From Marthasterias glacialis (lineage: Eukaryota > Echinodermata > Asteroidea > Forcipulatida > Asteriidae), in assembly GCA_911728455.2 (NCBI GenBank), contig OU452234.1, forward strand, positions 188,501-252,500: a DNA stretch of 64,000 nucleotides, read 5' to 3'. The notes beneath the pieces are model-generated. The model saw only the letters and a program-made list of their open reading frames with translations. It ran no database searches and was not told the origin of the DNA. Below are positions 28,301 through 36,410 of the stretch, in pieces; positions within the stretch are counted from its first letter, which is position 1; each line of letters begins with the position of its first letter. A program made the position numbers and the translations under genes.

Positions 28301-28895
28301 TTTGCGCTGGAAACTGGAATCTTTCCCCGATTTCTGTTAAGAAGGCATCATACGATCGAATCGTGCGACGATTTAACAGCATCATATGTTTAGTAAGTGG
28401 ATCACCATTCCTCATAACCATGACCTTCTTTGGTGTTCGCAATATGGAATCACATTCTCTTGACGCACCATTTGAAAAGTTGGTGTGTGTTTTCCGTGGT
28501 GACGGCAGGTCAGATTCAGTGCTGTCTGTCCTGTTTTTAGGCAAAGACCATGGAGGTCTACTTGTACTTTGAATCCCCTTTAAATCCAATGGTTTAAGTT
28601 TTTTCTTTGATTGGGCCATAATGTAACATTTACCATTTTCAAAATCGTTGAGATCAGTAACATCATGCCTGGCAGAGGGTGTTGCGATTCGGCGAACGCC
28701 AAATGGAAAATCACTGACTCTGTCTAAGTCACTTAAAAGAGTACAAAAGTTATACTTTTTGCGGATGGGAATCCGAATGCCTTTGAAGTGTTTATCACCA
28801 CTCTTGTAGAAGGTGACAACTTTAGTCCTGCTATCGACCCGGTCGGCTAGGCTTGGATATTGTCTCTTTGGGGTTGGCTCCATCTTCTTCGGCAT
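1197..28895 (-). CDS. DCX-PLAT-beta-trefoil protein gene (RP1/LOXHD1-like), spliced, 3' incomplete
   Basis: Span of a multi-exon gene; the coding exons are listed separately. Joined in phase, they give a doublecortin module, two PLAT/LH2 domains, a block of beta-trefoil-like repeats (fascin/IL-1/FGF-like fold by pattern) and Pro/Thr-rich linkers. DCX domains bind tubulin and microtubules; PLAT domains bind lipid or protein partners. This combination is known to me from invertebrate RP1-like and LOXHD1-like proteins, so a ciliary or axonemal scaffold is inferred. More than 930 residues are visible. The last visible exon ends at an open splice donor, so the gene runs past base 1. Every listed junction is GT-AG and phase-compatible except one gap between 8,210 and 9,494. 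Intron 4 is 7.8 kb, and the introns carry many repeats. Confidence 0.8.
2583..2654 (-). CDS. Exon 16: TP-repeat linker ending DYDEYDA
   Basis: A 72-base exon, phase 1 on both sides, acceptor AAACACACAG|CC and donor GATGCAG|GTGAGT. It encodes ANKYPSTPTPTPTPEGGDYD followed by EYDA. The acidic YD-rich end resembles exon 17, which suggests duplicated linker exons. The nearer AG (CCCTAG|CA) gives the wrong phase and was not used. Confidence 0.6.
3398..3508 (-). CDS. Exon 15: Pro/Thr-rich linker
   Basis: A 111-base exon, phase 1 on both sides, acceptor TTGACTTCCAG|GT and donor TATGATG|GTAAGT. It encodes a Lys/Pro-rich stretch, then PLTPTPTPSPPVKEKSFYD. It ends in the aromatic-acidic FYD that recurs as YDA in the next two exons. 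Confidence 0.65.
3665..3830 (+). repeat. Dispersed repeat C copy
   Basis: GGTAATTGCCTTGGTGCCCT, TGAAATGTTCCAGTGG and CTGCCCTTGCCCTTTAAA recur in order at 26,855 and 41,535. It sits in intron 14, within a tandem of CCATAGCATGGCAT units (3,597-3,950). Confidence 0.5.
4229..4300 (-). CDS. Exon 14: Lys/Pro/Thr linker
   Basis: A 72-base exon, phase 1 on both sides, acceptor TTTTATGTAG|TT and donor AGAAAC|GTAAGT. It encodes GTKKHLTTPTPPVTAKPAIN followed by basic residues. It begins a disordered, basic, Pro/Thr-rich linker. It has symmetric phase, so it can be skipped without a frameshift. Confidence 0.65.
4977..5154 (-). CDS. Exon 13: beta-trefoil-like repeat
   Basis: Acceptor TCTTCTCCAG|GGA in phase 0, donor CCAAT|GTGAGT in phase 1. 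It encodes GSGDAYCQFKVNREKDKGYI, then LQSVNSPDVCIGF and SDGTVKP. This is the same strand pattern as exon 12 and the last ordered segment before the low-complexity linkers. Confidence 0.8.
5279..5441. repeat. Foldback element, arms about 54 bp
   Basis: The left arm 5,279-5,332 (with GCAGAATATAACCATGAGG) and right arm 5,386-5,441 (with TTATATTCTGCAATAATGC) are imperfect inverted copies around a spacer of about 53 bases. It lies in intron 12, next to AT-rich repeat sequence to about 5,800. Confidence 0.55.
5625..5790 (+). repeat. Dispersed repeat, related to 12,600-12,760
   Basis: It shares AATTATCCATAT, a GAG-x-GTCGC-x-x-CAG block and AGGATCTTT-x-x-GTG in the same order with 12,600-12,760. The family is unknown. 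Confidence 0.4.
6054..6272 (-). CDS. Exon 12: beta-trefoil-like repeats
   Basis: Seventy-three codons, phase 0 on both sides, acceptor ATCATAG|GGT and donor GTTCAG|GTAAGA. It includes MCLATGQRSEDAYWRVRKIG and SRPDSYLRIKDG. The AYWRV...V-x-x-x-S-x-x-x-P-D-S-Y-L-R-I repeat aligns by eye with exons 10 and 13, supporting internal repeats of one fold. Confidence 0.8.
6655..6927 (-). repeat. SINE A copy: tRNA-Leu-like head, intron 11
   Basis: Read on the minus strand it starts GTGTCATTGCCGAGCGGTC (class II tRNA A-box), then GGACTCAAGCTCTGG (CAA anticodon arm, Leu-like), then GGGTTCGAGTCC (B-box). The body includes CTTAAGCAAGACACTTAACC and CCTTCGGATTGGATGTAAAG. The same order occurs at 42,895-43,112. 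Its 5' end lies within about 3-7 bases of the exon 11 donor. Confidence 0.75.
6930..7094 (-). CDS. Exon 11: beta-trefoil-like repeat
   Basis: Fifty-five codons, phase 0 on both sides, acceptor GTTCTTCAG|GGC and donor ACTAAG|GTAGGC. It encodes GKGNELKIRVQPDRTIVMET followed by a Gly/Pro-rich loop with two Cys. A SINE begins within a few bases of the donor. Confidence 0.75.
7559..7662 (-). CDS. Exon 10: beta-trefoil-like repeat
   Basis: Acceptor GTACTTTTAG|CT in phase 1, donor GCCAAG|GTAAAT in phase 0. It encodes AKFEVQKIKDNIYSISSVAS, then PDSFIAFDGNKLSAK. The FEV...I-x-S-x-x-x-P-x-x-F-I-A-F-D-G pattern repeats in exons 12 and 13. It was found by phase continuity. Confidence 0.7.
8074..8209 (-). 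CDS. Exon 9: start of beta-trefoil-like block
   Basis: Acceptor TTTGTTCAG|TGG in phase 0, donor AACAG|GTAGCT in phase 1. It encodes WHQEKWKFLPGNRLVFINKG, then GKAVQIKPDGTIEA. The alternation of short strands, F-I-N, and V-x-I-x-x-DG-x-I is the beta-trefoil repeat pattern. The exact family is not established. Confidence 0.7.
9495..9647 (-). CDS. Exon 8: PLAT2, C-terminal part
   Basis: Acceptor CATGTTTCTAG|GT, donor CACAACT|GTAAGT, phase 1 on both sides. It encodes DGWYLEKVTVKEHKESSQEF, then FPCNCWLDATQDDD and RELYV. The GWYLEKV, FPC-x-x-WL and acidic RE-L pattern complete PLAT2. The next recognised exon starts in phase 0, so at least one exon is missing between this one and 8,209. Confidence 0.8.
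9951..10225. repeat. 24-bp tandem repeat in intron 7
   Basis: About eleven copies of a unit like TTGTTGCACAACTGAGATAC plus four bases; some units carry an extra base (CAAAATCCGAGATAC). The unit length is a multiple of three, so several frames on both strands stay open. These frames are artefacts of the repeat. Confidence 0.8.
10385..10463 (-). CDS. Exon 7: PLAT2, central strands
   Basis: Twenty-six codons plus one base, phase 0 to phase 1, acceptor TTCTTGACAG|ACC and donor AACCAG|GTATCG. It encodes TDVFNIEAVSLGLIQKVLIG followed by HNSTQPG, the central strand pair of PLAT2. It is too short to stand out as an ORF and was recovered from frame continuity with its neighbours. Confidence 0.75.
10878..11029 (-). 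CDS. Exon 6: PLAT2, strands 1-3
   Basis: Acceptor CTTCATGCAG|TA in phase 1, donor GGAAAG|GTGAAT in phase 0. It encodes YYVAVVTGNYWNAGTSADVY, then LYGERGDTGPRLL. The V-x-V-x-TG, AGTSADV and GERGDTGPR-x-L motifs are strong PLAT signatures. This is the first third of the second PLAT domain. Confidence 0.85.
11426..11558 (-). CDS. Exon 5: PLAT1, C-terminal part
   Basis: Acceptor TTTAACCAG|GTT in phase 0, donor CCCAG|GTAGG in phase 1. It encodes VRLQDVHTGDEMVFPCGRWM, then EDDGEICREIP. The D-x-x-TG, FPC-x-RW and ED-G-x-x-RE-x motifs close a PLAT domain and join smoothly to exon 4 across the large intron. Confidence 0.8.
12600..12760 (+). repeat. Dispersed repeat, related to 5,625-5,790
   Basis: Shared ordered blocks AATTATCCATAT, GAGCGTCGCGGCAG and CAAGGATCTTTACGTG indicate a common interspersed element. 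It has no coding capacity. Confidence 0.4.
14641..14760 (+). repeat. tRNA-derived SINE or decayed tRNA-like element
   Basis: This has an A-box TAGCTCAGTTGG and a B-box GGTTCAAACCC at tRNA spacing. The acceptor stem pairs only imperfectly (one C-A mismatch and two G-U pairs) and the base before the anticodon is C instead of the usual T. It runs straight into non-tRNA sequence. Both facts favour a SINE head over a working tRNA gene. Confidence 0.6.
18421..19213 (+). mobile_element. Nonautonomous DNA transposon family D, copy 1
   Basis: The inverted ends GATTGCGCGACC and GGTCGCGCAAT bound about 790 bases. The interior matches copy 2 throughout (for example GCTTTTCTTTCTCGAAATAT, CCGGTAGTGCATAACTC and CATCAGCTCAGATGACGTAG). 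A short coding-like segment is present but frameshifted. It is located in intron 4. Confidence 0.75.
19329..19415 (-). CDS. Exon 4: PLAT1, central strands
   Basis: Twenty-nine codons, phase 0 on both sides. It encodes VSVGNIGDIFKIRIGHDES and FAGWLCEE. The G-x-I-x-K-I-x-I-G-H-D and G-W pattern is the middle of a PLAT domain, where the Trp packs against the lipid- or protein-facing edge. A 7.8 kb intron follows. Confidence 0.8.
19718..19878 (-). CDS. Exon 3: PLAT1, strands 1-3
   Basis: Acceptor TTTTTCCTCAG|GA in phase 1, donor AGG|GTATGT in phase 0. It encodes GKFRVWLATSENPAAGTDAV followed by LVVYGDKGKSDDIILGCGDG. The AGTDA turn and the hydrophobic x-G-x-x-G strand pair are hallmarks of a PLAT/LH2 domain as repeated in LOXHD1. 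It continues directly in the next exon. Confidence 0.8.
21722..21914 (-). CDS. Exon 2: second half of DCX domain
   Basis: Acceptor TTCGTAG|GTC, phase 0. The exon encodes VESISAIFNGVDDLFIVGTG, then VEKFRPGSY and a basic Ser-rich tail. This is the C-terminal half of a DCX domain (the V-x-S/L-x-x-L-x-D-x-x-x-Y-V-A-x-G pattern). It completes the half-domain of either exon 1a or 1b. The chosen donor is TCAA|GTGAGG in phase 1, which matches the next exon. If that donor is skipped, the frame stops at TAA 21,702-21,704, so a short DCX-only product is possible. Confidence 0.7.
22040..22806 (+). mobile_element. Nonautonomous DNA transposon family D, copy 2
   Basis: Near full length, in the same orientation as copy 1, with right end GGTCGTGCAATCGCTCTATT. 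It keeps an open segment (about 22,138-22,323) including GFSFSKYVKNIPEFVPETFE, then WLNKASKDSS. I do not recognise that protein. It lies in the intron upstream of exon 2. Confidence 0.75.
23534..23978 (+). repeat. 74-bp tandem array, plus orientation
   Basis: About six copies of a 74-bp unit containing TTATTGGAAGAGTACATTCA, TCAAGAAACATATCATAAAG and GGATGGTACAACA. Equal 74-bp spacing gives a ladder of overlapping frames. A single related unit lies at 21,942-21,996. Confidence 0.85.
24172..24609 (-). CDS. Alternative first exon 1b: basic leader plus first half of a DCX domain
   Basis: Encodes 146 residues beginning MSTSLPSIYSKR. An in-frame TAA lies 27 bases upstream of the ATG with no acceptor in between, so this exon has to start translation rather than continue exon 1a. 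The first ~95 residues are Lys/Ser-rich and low in order. The rest (MVVMRNGDPFTKR, LLQEIGECFQ, RLYTEKGCK) is a diverged copy of the DCX half in exon 1a. The donor is TGTAAG|GTTAGT in phase 0, matching exon 1a. A product starting here would have one complete DCX domain instead of two. The exon is flanked by related tandem repeats in opposite orientation. Confidence 0.7.
25375..26115 (-). repeat. Diverged array of the 74-bp unit, minus orientation
   Basis: Repeated TGAGGATTGGAATGAATG, CTCTTCCAATAACCA and TGTACCATCCCTTTATGA are the reverse complement of the unit at 23,534-23,978, with more divergence and indels. Exon 1b lies between the two arrays. Confidence 0.75.
26855..27005 (+). repeat. Dispersed repeat C copy
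   Basis: CATTGCCGTGGTCCCCCTTC, AAATGTTCCAATAAC and CACCTGCCCTTACAAGAACG match the order of blocks at 3,665-3,830. It lies in the intron after exon 1a. Confidence 0.5.
27529..27673. repeat. Foldback element around a tRNA-like core
   Basis: The left arm 27,529-27,558 and right arm 27,644-27,673 are 30-bp inverted repeats with two mismatches (for example TTCACAGGTATTTTCC against GGAAAATGCCTGTGAA). Read on the minus strand, the core carries an A-box-like TAGTCTATTTGG and a B-box GGGTTCGAATCCC. Part of a longer SINE-like repeat continues left to about 27,350. Confidence 0.65.
28275..28895 (-). CDS. First exon 1a: DCX1 plus first half of DCX2
   Basis: Encodes 207 residues beginning MPKKMEPTPKRQ. 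An in-frame TGA lies 21 bases upstream of this ATG, which fixes the start; the open frame extends to a GTG 9 bases further up. Residues about 25-103 form a DCX domain (KVVTFYKSGD, then the DLNDFENGKCYIMAQ core). Residues 104-155 are a basic Ser/Pro-rich linker. Residues 156-207 are the first half of a second DCX domain (VMVMRNGDP, FLTEIGERF, KLYTSDGQK). The exon ends in phase 0 at AAAAG|GTAAGAG, exactly where exon 1b also ends. The second DCX half is supplied by the exon at 21,722-21,914. Confidence 0.8.
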
Positions 28896-28904
28896 GCTGT
28901 TCAC

Positions 28905-31040
28905 TGAATGGTCTCACTGCCTCTAGCCAAATGCAGGAGGCAGTTCAACTATAAAAAATAGTTTACTCAGCAAACTGAATATTCATCAGTCATTCCAACC
29001 AATTACATTGCTGTACTCATCACGGCGGATCATTACGACGCCATGAAAAATCCAGTGGCGTCCTGGGTCATTAAACTTGCACACACCTCAGTGCTTATTG
29101 CGTAGTTTCTCTCTATCCCACTACCCACTACATCTAGGAACATTTTTTCCTGTCTTATTCCTGAACCTGCTGCTCAGTTTATGGCAGTGACTCTCTACCA
29201 TATCAGCTCTTGCATTGCTTGGAGACTGTTACCATGGAAACAAGTAAACACATCCTCTCCAGTAGATAAGATTTAAAGCTCAGGTAACCGTACAACTGAC
29301 AGATTTCAGTCTGAAACAAAACAAAAACAAGGAGAATGGATTTAGGAATTAAGTTTAAGTTAGCACTGGCAAAATGAGGTCTGTGTTTTGATAGCTCGAC
29401 ACAAACAAAAATAACAGTGGATATTTGTAATACGCCATGTGTGGCATAAAGAGATTCCTGGTGCAGGAATGCAAAACAAAACCAAGCACAGAAGAAAGTA
29501 CATCCAAGGTACGGTATTCCAATATTCATTGATGAGAGATTACACAAACAAATTTTTCATGGTACAATATAACTGCCTCTCACACCAGCTAATAATAACC
29601 AATGTTTGACAACTCAACTACATGTGTTCCAGTGATCACTAAATGACTGCACAATGCACATCATGTGATACCGTTAGCTTCACAGAGGCTTCAGCATAAT
29701 TAACTTTTACATGTTTACAGCTGTTTGTATGTATTTATGGATTATCTATGGATTTACAGATAACTTCATATAGATAACTTCAAATGAACTGAATATTAAA
29801 AATTCACTAATTTATCTAAATATATCAAAAAAGATAAATCTTTTCAAATACTGAACATGGTGCAGTCACATCTGTGAACCCTGGTTAGAATCCCGCATTG
29901 GAGCCTTGCATGTGGATTGGGTTTTCAGTCCCTACCTGATTGCATGGGTTTTCCCTATTTTGAGTTTTCTTTGGTAATCCGTCCCGTTAAATCTAAAACT
30001 ACTATTCCTTCATTACTGTCTGAAAATTTGTCACTGAAGGTCCAAATAAAGTTAAGATTTGTCGAAACCTACTCAGAAAAACATCAACAGCACCTAATGG
30101 AACATCATAAATTGACTTTCAATAACATATACAATGGTAATACACAAAGATAAACAAAGGAATAATGAACATTAAAAATACACCATCATTTATTACCATG
30201 GTTACGAGTCATTTTCAGGATGTAACGATTTCACAAAAGATCTATCAGATTACTAATGATTATTTACATCTTTAGGCTAGGAATCATTAACAATGATAAT
30301 GATAACAACCTTCTTAGTCCTTCAAATTTATGAGAGGTATAATATTACATGTGTGATAAGTGGATGGAACAGTCTTGTCGTGAAGGAGTTTTTGGTTCTC
30401 AAGTACCTGTTGTAAAAACATTTGATTGACTGAACAGGTGTCTGACTGATCCTCTTAACACTTATCCTTCAGCAAGACACTTTATACACGTACTTCATGT
30501 TTTGAGGAAAACAAAAAACTTAATAAATGTTCTCAGTCTTTCAAGATCCAAAATGCATCATACATGTACCAATATCCCTTTTGCATGTTTAGTGAGTTAG
30601 ACATGTTACAGACCATTCATACAGTCAAGATATGGCTATAATTGTGGATTTGCTTTTAATTAATTTTTCCAGCATCTGATAAAATACTACAAAACGGAAG
30701 TTTAAAACATTCGCACATCTGAACCACTGCAAAATGTGTATTTGAGATACAATCTTCACTTTGACCTTCAGGGTTTATTGACAGTAGGTCATATCTTGCC
30801 ACTGCTGTTAGCTCTGCTGGTTTAGTCTCCACAGTATTGAGAAGAACTACAGGCCTGCAAGTTCTTTACACACATGTCAAACCAAAGAACAACTAATTGT
30901 GTAATTGTTGTTAAAAATTATAAGCTAAATTGCTAGTCTACTCCACTGGGGCCGGTTATTACAAGCTTATTGAATGCAGTCAATTGCCAAAAATTACTTG
31001 AACAACAATGTTTATGATATTGGCAACCTGTTGGATATGA
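28905..31040. other. 5' flank of the DCX-PLAT gene and intergenic sequence
   Basis: Apart from the SINE B copy at 29,862 this is AT-rich, without a supported gene or a promoter element I can point to. The 114-codon minus-strand frame at 29,203-29,547 has no recognisable domain. Confidence 0.4.
29862..30010 (+). repeat. SINE B copy
   Basis: Contains CTGGTTAGAATCCCGCATTG (degenerate B-box), GCATGTGGATTGGGTTTTCA and CCTGATTGCATGGGTTTTCC, the same body as 42,125-42,385 in the opposite orientation. The head is decayed. Confidence 0.65.
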
Positions 31041-34000
31041 AGAAGGAATATGGTCTATAAATGACGTATGTTGAAGGGATATGTTCTATAAATGAGGTAT
31101 GTTGAAGGGATATGTTCTATAAATGAGGTATGTTGAAGGGATATGTTCTATAAATGAGGTATGTTGAAGGGATATGTTCTATAAATGAGGTATGTTGAAG
31201 GGATATGTTCTATAAATGACGTATGTTGAAGGGATATGTTCTATAAATCACGTATGTTGAAGGGATATGTTCTATAAATAAGGCATGTTGAAGGGATATG
31301 TTCTATAAATGAGGTATGTTGAAGGGATATGTTCTATAAATGAGGTATGTTGAAGGGATATGTTCTATAAATGAGGTATGTTGAAGGGATATGTTCTACA
31401 AATGAGGTATGTTGAAGGGATATGTTCTATAAATGACGTATGTTGAAGGGATATGTTCTATAAATGAGGTATGTTGAAGGGATATGTTCTATAAATGAGG
31501 TATGTTGAAGGGATATGTTCTATAAATGAGGTATGTTGAAGGGATATGTTCTACAAATGAGGTATGTTGAAGGGATATGTTCTATAAATGACGTATGTTG
31601 AAGGGATATGTTCTATAAATCACGTATGTTGAAGGGATATGTTCTATAAATAAGGCATGTTGAAGGGATATGTTCTATCAATGAGGTATGTTGAAGGGAT
31701 ATATTCTATAAATGAGGTATGTTGAAGGGATATGTTCTATAAATGAGGTATGTTGAAGGGATATGTTCTATAAATGAGGTATGTTGAAGGGATATGTTCT
31801 ATAAATGAGGTATGTTGAAGGGATATGTTCTATAAATGAGGTATGTTGAAGGGATATGTTCTATAAATGAGGTATGTTGAAGGGATGTTCTATAAATGAG
31901 GTATGTTGAAGGGATATGTTCTATAAATGACGTATGTTGAAGGGATATGTTCTATAAATGAGGTATGTTGAAGGGATATGTTCTATAAATGAGGTATGTT
32001 GAAGGGATATGTTCTATAAATAAGGTATGTTGAAGGGATATGTTCTATAAATGAGGTATGTTGAAGGGATATGTTCTATAAATGAGGTATGTTGAAGGGA
32101 TATGTTCTATAAATGAGGTATGTTGAAGGGATATGTTCTATAAATGAGGTATGTTGAAGGGATATGTTCTATAAATGAGGCATGTTGAAGGGATATGTTC
32201 TATAAATGAGGCATGTTGAAGGGATATGTTCTATAAATGAGGTATGTTGAAGGAATATGTTCTATAAATGAGGTATGTTGAAGGGATATGTTCTATAAAT
32301 GAGGTATGTTGAAGGGATATGTTCTATAAATGAGGTATGTTGAAGGGATATGTTCTATAAATGAGGTATGTTGAAGGGATATGTTCTATAAATGAGGTAT
32401 GTTGAAGGGATATGTTCTATAAATGAGGTATGTTGAAGGGATATGTTCTATAAATAAGGCATGTTGAAGGGATGTTCTATAAATGAGGTATGTTGAAGGG
32501 ATATGTTCTATAAATGAGGTATGTTGAAGGGATATGTTCTATAAATGAGGTATGTTGAAGGGATATGTTCTATAAATGAGGTATGTTGAAGGGATATGTT
32601 CTATAAATAAGGTATGTTGAAGGGATATGTTCTATAAATGAGGTATGTTGAAGGGATATGTTCTATAAATGAGGTATGTTGAAGGGATATGTTCTATAAA
32701 TGATGTATGTTGAAGGGATATGTTCTATAAATGAGGTATGTTGAAGGGATATGTTCTATAAATGAGGTATGTTGAAGGGATATGTTCTATAAATGAGGTA
32801 TGTTGAAGGGATATGTTCTATAAATGAGGTATGTTGAAGGGATATGTTCTACAAATGAGGTATGTTGAAGGGATATGTTCTATAAATGAGGTATGTTGAA
32901 GGGATATGTTCTATAAATGAGGTATGTTGAAGGGATATGTTCTATAAATGAGGTATGTTGAAGGGATATGTTCTATAAATGAGGTATGTTGAAGGGATAT
33001 GTTCTATAAATGAGGTATGTTGAAGGGATATGTTCTATAAATGAGGTATGTTGAAGGGATATGTTCTATAAATAAGGCATGTTGAAGGGATATGTTCTAT
33101 AAATAAGGCATGTTGAAGGGATATGTTCTATAAATGAGGTATGTTGAAGGGATATGTTCTATAAATGAGGTATGTTGAAGGGATATGTTCTATAAATGAG
33201 GTATGTTGAAGGGATATGTTCTATAAATGAGGTATGTTGAAGGGATATGTTCTATAAATGAGGTATGTTGAAGGGATATGTTCTATAAATGAGGTATGTT
33301 GAAGGGATATGTTCTATAAATAAGGCATGTTGAAGGGATATGTTCTATAAATGAGGTATGTTGAAGGGATATGTTCTATAAATGAGGTATGTTGAAGGGA
33401 TATGTTCTATAAATGACGTATGTTGAAGGGATATGTTCTATAAATAAGGTATGTTGAAGGGATATGTTCTATAAATGAGGTATGTTGAAGGGATATGTTC
33501 TATAAATGAGGTATGTTGAAGGGATATGTTCTATAAATGATGTATGTTGAAGGGATATGTTCTATAAATGAGGTATGTTGAAGGGATATGTTCTATAAAT
33601 AAGGCATGTTGAAGGGATATGTTCTATAAATGAGGTATGTTGAAGGGATATGTTCTATAAATGAGGTATGTTGAAGGGATATGTTCTATAAATGAGGTAT
33701 GTTGAAGGGATATGTTCTATAAATAAGGTATGTTGAAGGGATATGTTCTATAAATAAGGTATGTTGAAGGGATATGTTCGATAAATGAGGTATGTTGAAG
33801 GGATATGTTCTATAAATGAGGTATGTTGAAGGAATATGTTCTATAAATGAGGTATGTTGAAGGGATATGTTCTATAAATGAGGTATGTTGAAGGGATATG
33901 TTCTATAAATGAGGTATGTTGAAGGGATATGTTCTATAAATGAGGTATGTTGAAGGGATATGTTCTATAAATGAGGTATGTTGAAGGGATATGTTCTATA

Positions 34001-35064
34001 AATGAGGTATGTTGAAGGGATATGTTCTATAAATGAGGTATGTTGAAGGGATATGTTCTATAAATGAGGTATGTTGAAGGGATATGTTCTATAAATAAGG
34101 CATGTTGAAGGGATATGTTCTATAAATGAGGTATGTTGAAGGGATATGTTCTATAAATGACGTATGTTGAAGGGATATGTTCTATAAATGACGTATGTTG
34201 AAGGGATATGTTCTATAAATAAGGTATGTTGAAGGGATATGTTCTATAAATGAGGTATGTTGAAGGGATATGTTCTATAAATGAGGTATGTTGAAGGGAT
34301 ATGTTCTATAAATGATGTATGTTGAAGGGATATGTTCTATAAATGACGTATGTTGAAGGGATTTGTTCTATAAATGAGGCGTGTTGAAGGGATATGTTCT
34401 ATAAATGAGGTATGTTGAAGGGATATATTCTATAAATGAGGTATGTTGAAGGGATATGTTCTATAAATAAGGCATGTTGAAGGGATATGTTCTATAAATG
34501 AGGTATGTTGAAGGGATATGTTCTATAAATGAGGCATGTTAAAGGGATATGTTCTATAAATGAGGTATGTTGAAGGGATATGTTCTATAAATGAGGCATG
34601 TTGAAGGGATATGTTCTATAAATAAGGCATGTTGAAGGGATATGTTCTATAAATGAGGTATGTTGAAGGGATATGTTCTATAAATGAGGTATGTTGAAGG
34701 GATATGTTCTATAAATGAGGTATGTTGAAGGGATATGTTCTATAAATGACGTATGTTGAAGGGATATGTTCTATAAATGAGGCATGTTGAAGGGATATGT
34801 TCTATAAATGACGTATGTTGAAGGGATATGTTCTATAAATGACGTATGTTGAAGGGATATATTCTATAAATGAGGTATGTTGAAGGGATATGTTCTATAA
34901 ATGACGTATGTTGAAGGGATATGTTCTATAAATGAGGTATGTTGAAGGGATATGTTCTTTAATAGTGAGGTATGTTGAAGGGATTTGTTTTATAATTGAA
35001 GTATGTTGAAGGGATATGTTCTATAAATGAGGTACAGGTATGTTGAAGGGATATGTTCTATAAT
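31041..35064. repeat. 31-bp satellite array, about 130 copies
   Basis: The unit is built from GGTATGTTGAAGGGATATG and TTCTATAAATGA, period 31. Variants in the junction (GAGGT, GACGT, TAAGGC, CACGT, GATGT) mark subfamilies. A rare CACGT unit followed by a TAAGGC unit recurs 372 bases apart (31,249 and 31,621), exactly twelve units. The last units (34,960-35,064) are degenerate, as expected at an array edge. Confidence 0.95.
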
Positions 35065-35087
35065 GGAGGCTCCATATACATAACACA

Positions 35088-36410
35088 CCATGTTGTACCT
35101 GAACTAAGTCTTTCACACTGTACCTGAACTAACTCTTGCAAGCTATATCTGAACTAAATCTTGAATAATGTACCTTAACTAAGTCTTGCTTGCTGTTCCT
35201 GAACTAAGTCTTGCATGCTGTTTCTGAACTAAGTCTTGCATGCTGTACATGAATTAAGTCTTGCATGCTGTACCTGAAATAAGTCTTGCATGCTGTACCT
35301 AAACTAAGTCTTGCTTGCTGTACCTGAACTAAGTCTTGCTTGCTGTTCCTGAACTAAGTCTTGCATGCTGTTTCTGAACTAAGTCTTGCTTGCTGTACCT
35401 GAACTAAGTCTTGCATGCTGTACCTGAACTAAGTCTTGCTTGCTGTACCTGAACTAAGTCTTGCATGTTGTACCTGAACTAAGTCTTGCTTGCTGTACCT
35501 GAACTAAGTCTTGCATGATGTACCTAAACTAAGTCTTGCTTGCTGTACCTGAACTAAGTCTTGCTTTCTGTACCTGAACTAAGTCTTGCATCCTGTACCT
35601 AAACTAAGTCTTGCTTGCTGTACCTGAACTAAGTCTTGCTTGCTGTACCTGAACTAAGTCTTGCTTGCTGTACCTGAACTAAGTCTTGCATGCTGTACCT
35701 GAACTAAGTCTTGCTTGCTGTACCTGAACTAAGTCTTGCATGCTGTAACTAAACTAAGTCTTGCTTGCTGTACCTGAACTAAGTCTTGCTTGCTGTACCT
35801 GAACTAAGTCTTGCTTGCTGTACCTGAACTAAGTCTTGCATGCTGTAACTAAACTAAGTCTTGCTTGCTGTACCTGAACTAAGTCTTGCTTGCTGTACCT
35901 GAACTAAGTCTTGCTTGCTGTACCTGAACTAAGTCTTGCATGCTGTAACTAAACTAAGTCTTGCTTGCTGTACCTGAACTAAGTCTTGCTTGCTGTACCT
36001 GAACTAAGTCTTGCATGCTGTACCTGACTTAAATATTGCTTGCTGTACCTGAACTAAGTCTTGCTTGCTGTACCTGAACTAAGTCTTGCATGCTGTACCT
36101 GACTTAACTATTGCTTGCTGTACCTGAATTAAGCCTTGCAAGCTGTGCCTGAGCTACATGTAAGTCTTGCTTGCTGTACCTGAACTAAATCTTGAATAAT
36201 GTACCTGAACTAAGTCTTGCATGCTGTACCTGAACTAAGTCTTGCATGCTGTACCTGAACTAAGTCTTGCTTGCTGTACCTGAACTAAGTCTTGCATGCT
36301 GTACCTGAACTAAGTCTTGCTTGCTGTTCCTGAACTAAGTCTTGCATGCTGTTCCTGAACTAAGTCTTGCATGCTGTACTTGAGAATGCACGCATGTTGT
36401 ACCTGGACGT
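35088..36410. repeat. 25-bp satellite array, about 52 copies
   Basis: The unit is about CTGTACCTGAACTAAGTCTT plus GCTTG or GCATG, period 25. A 100-bp higher-order block of four units, marked by GCTGTAACTAAACTAAG, repeats at about 35,740, 35,840 and 35,940. It abuts the 31-bp array with only some 25 bases between. Confidence 0.95.

Noticed and set aside
31041..36410. A CRISPR-like array
   Set aside because: There are no unique spacers; the units are directly contiguous satellites in an animal genome.
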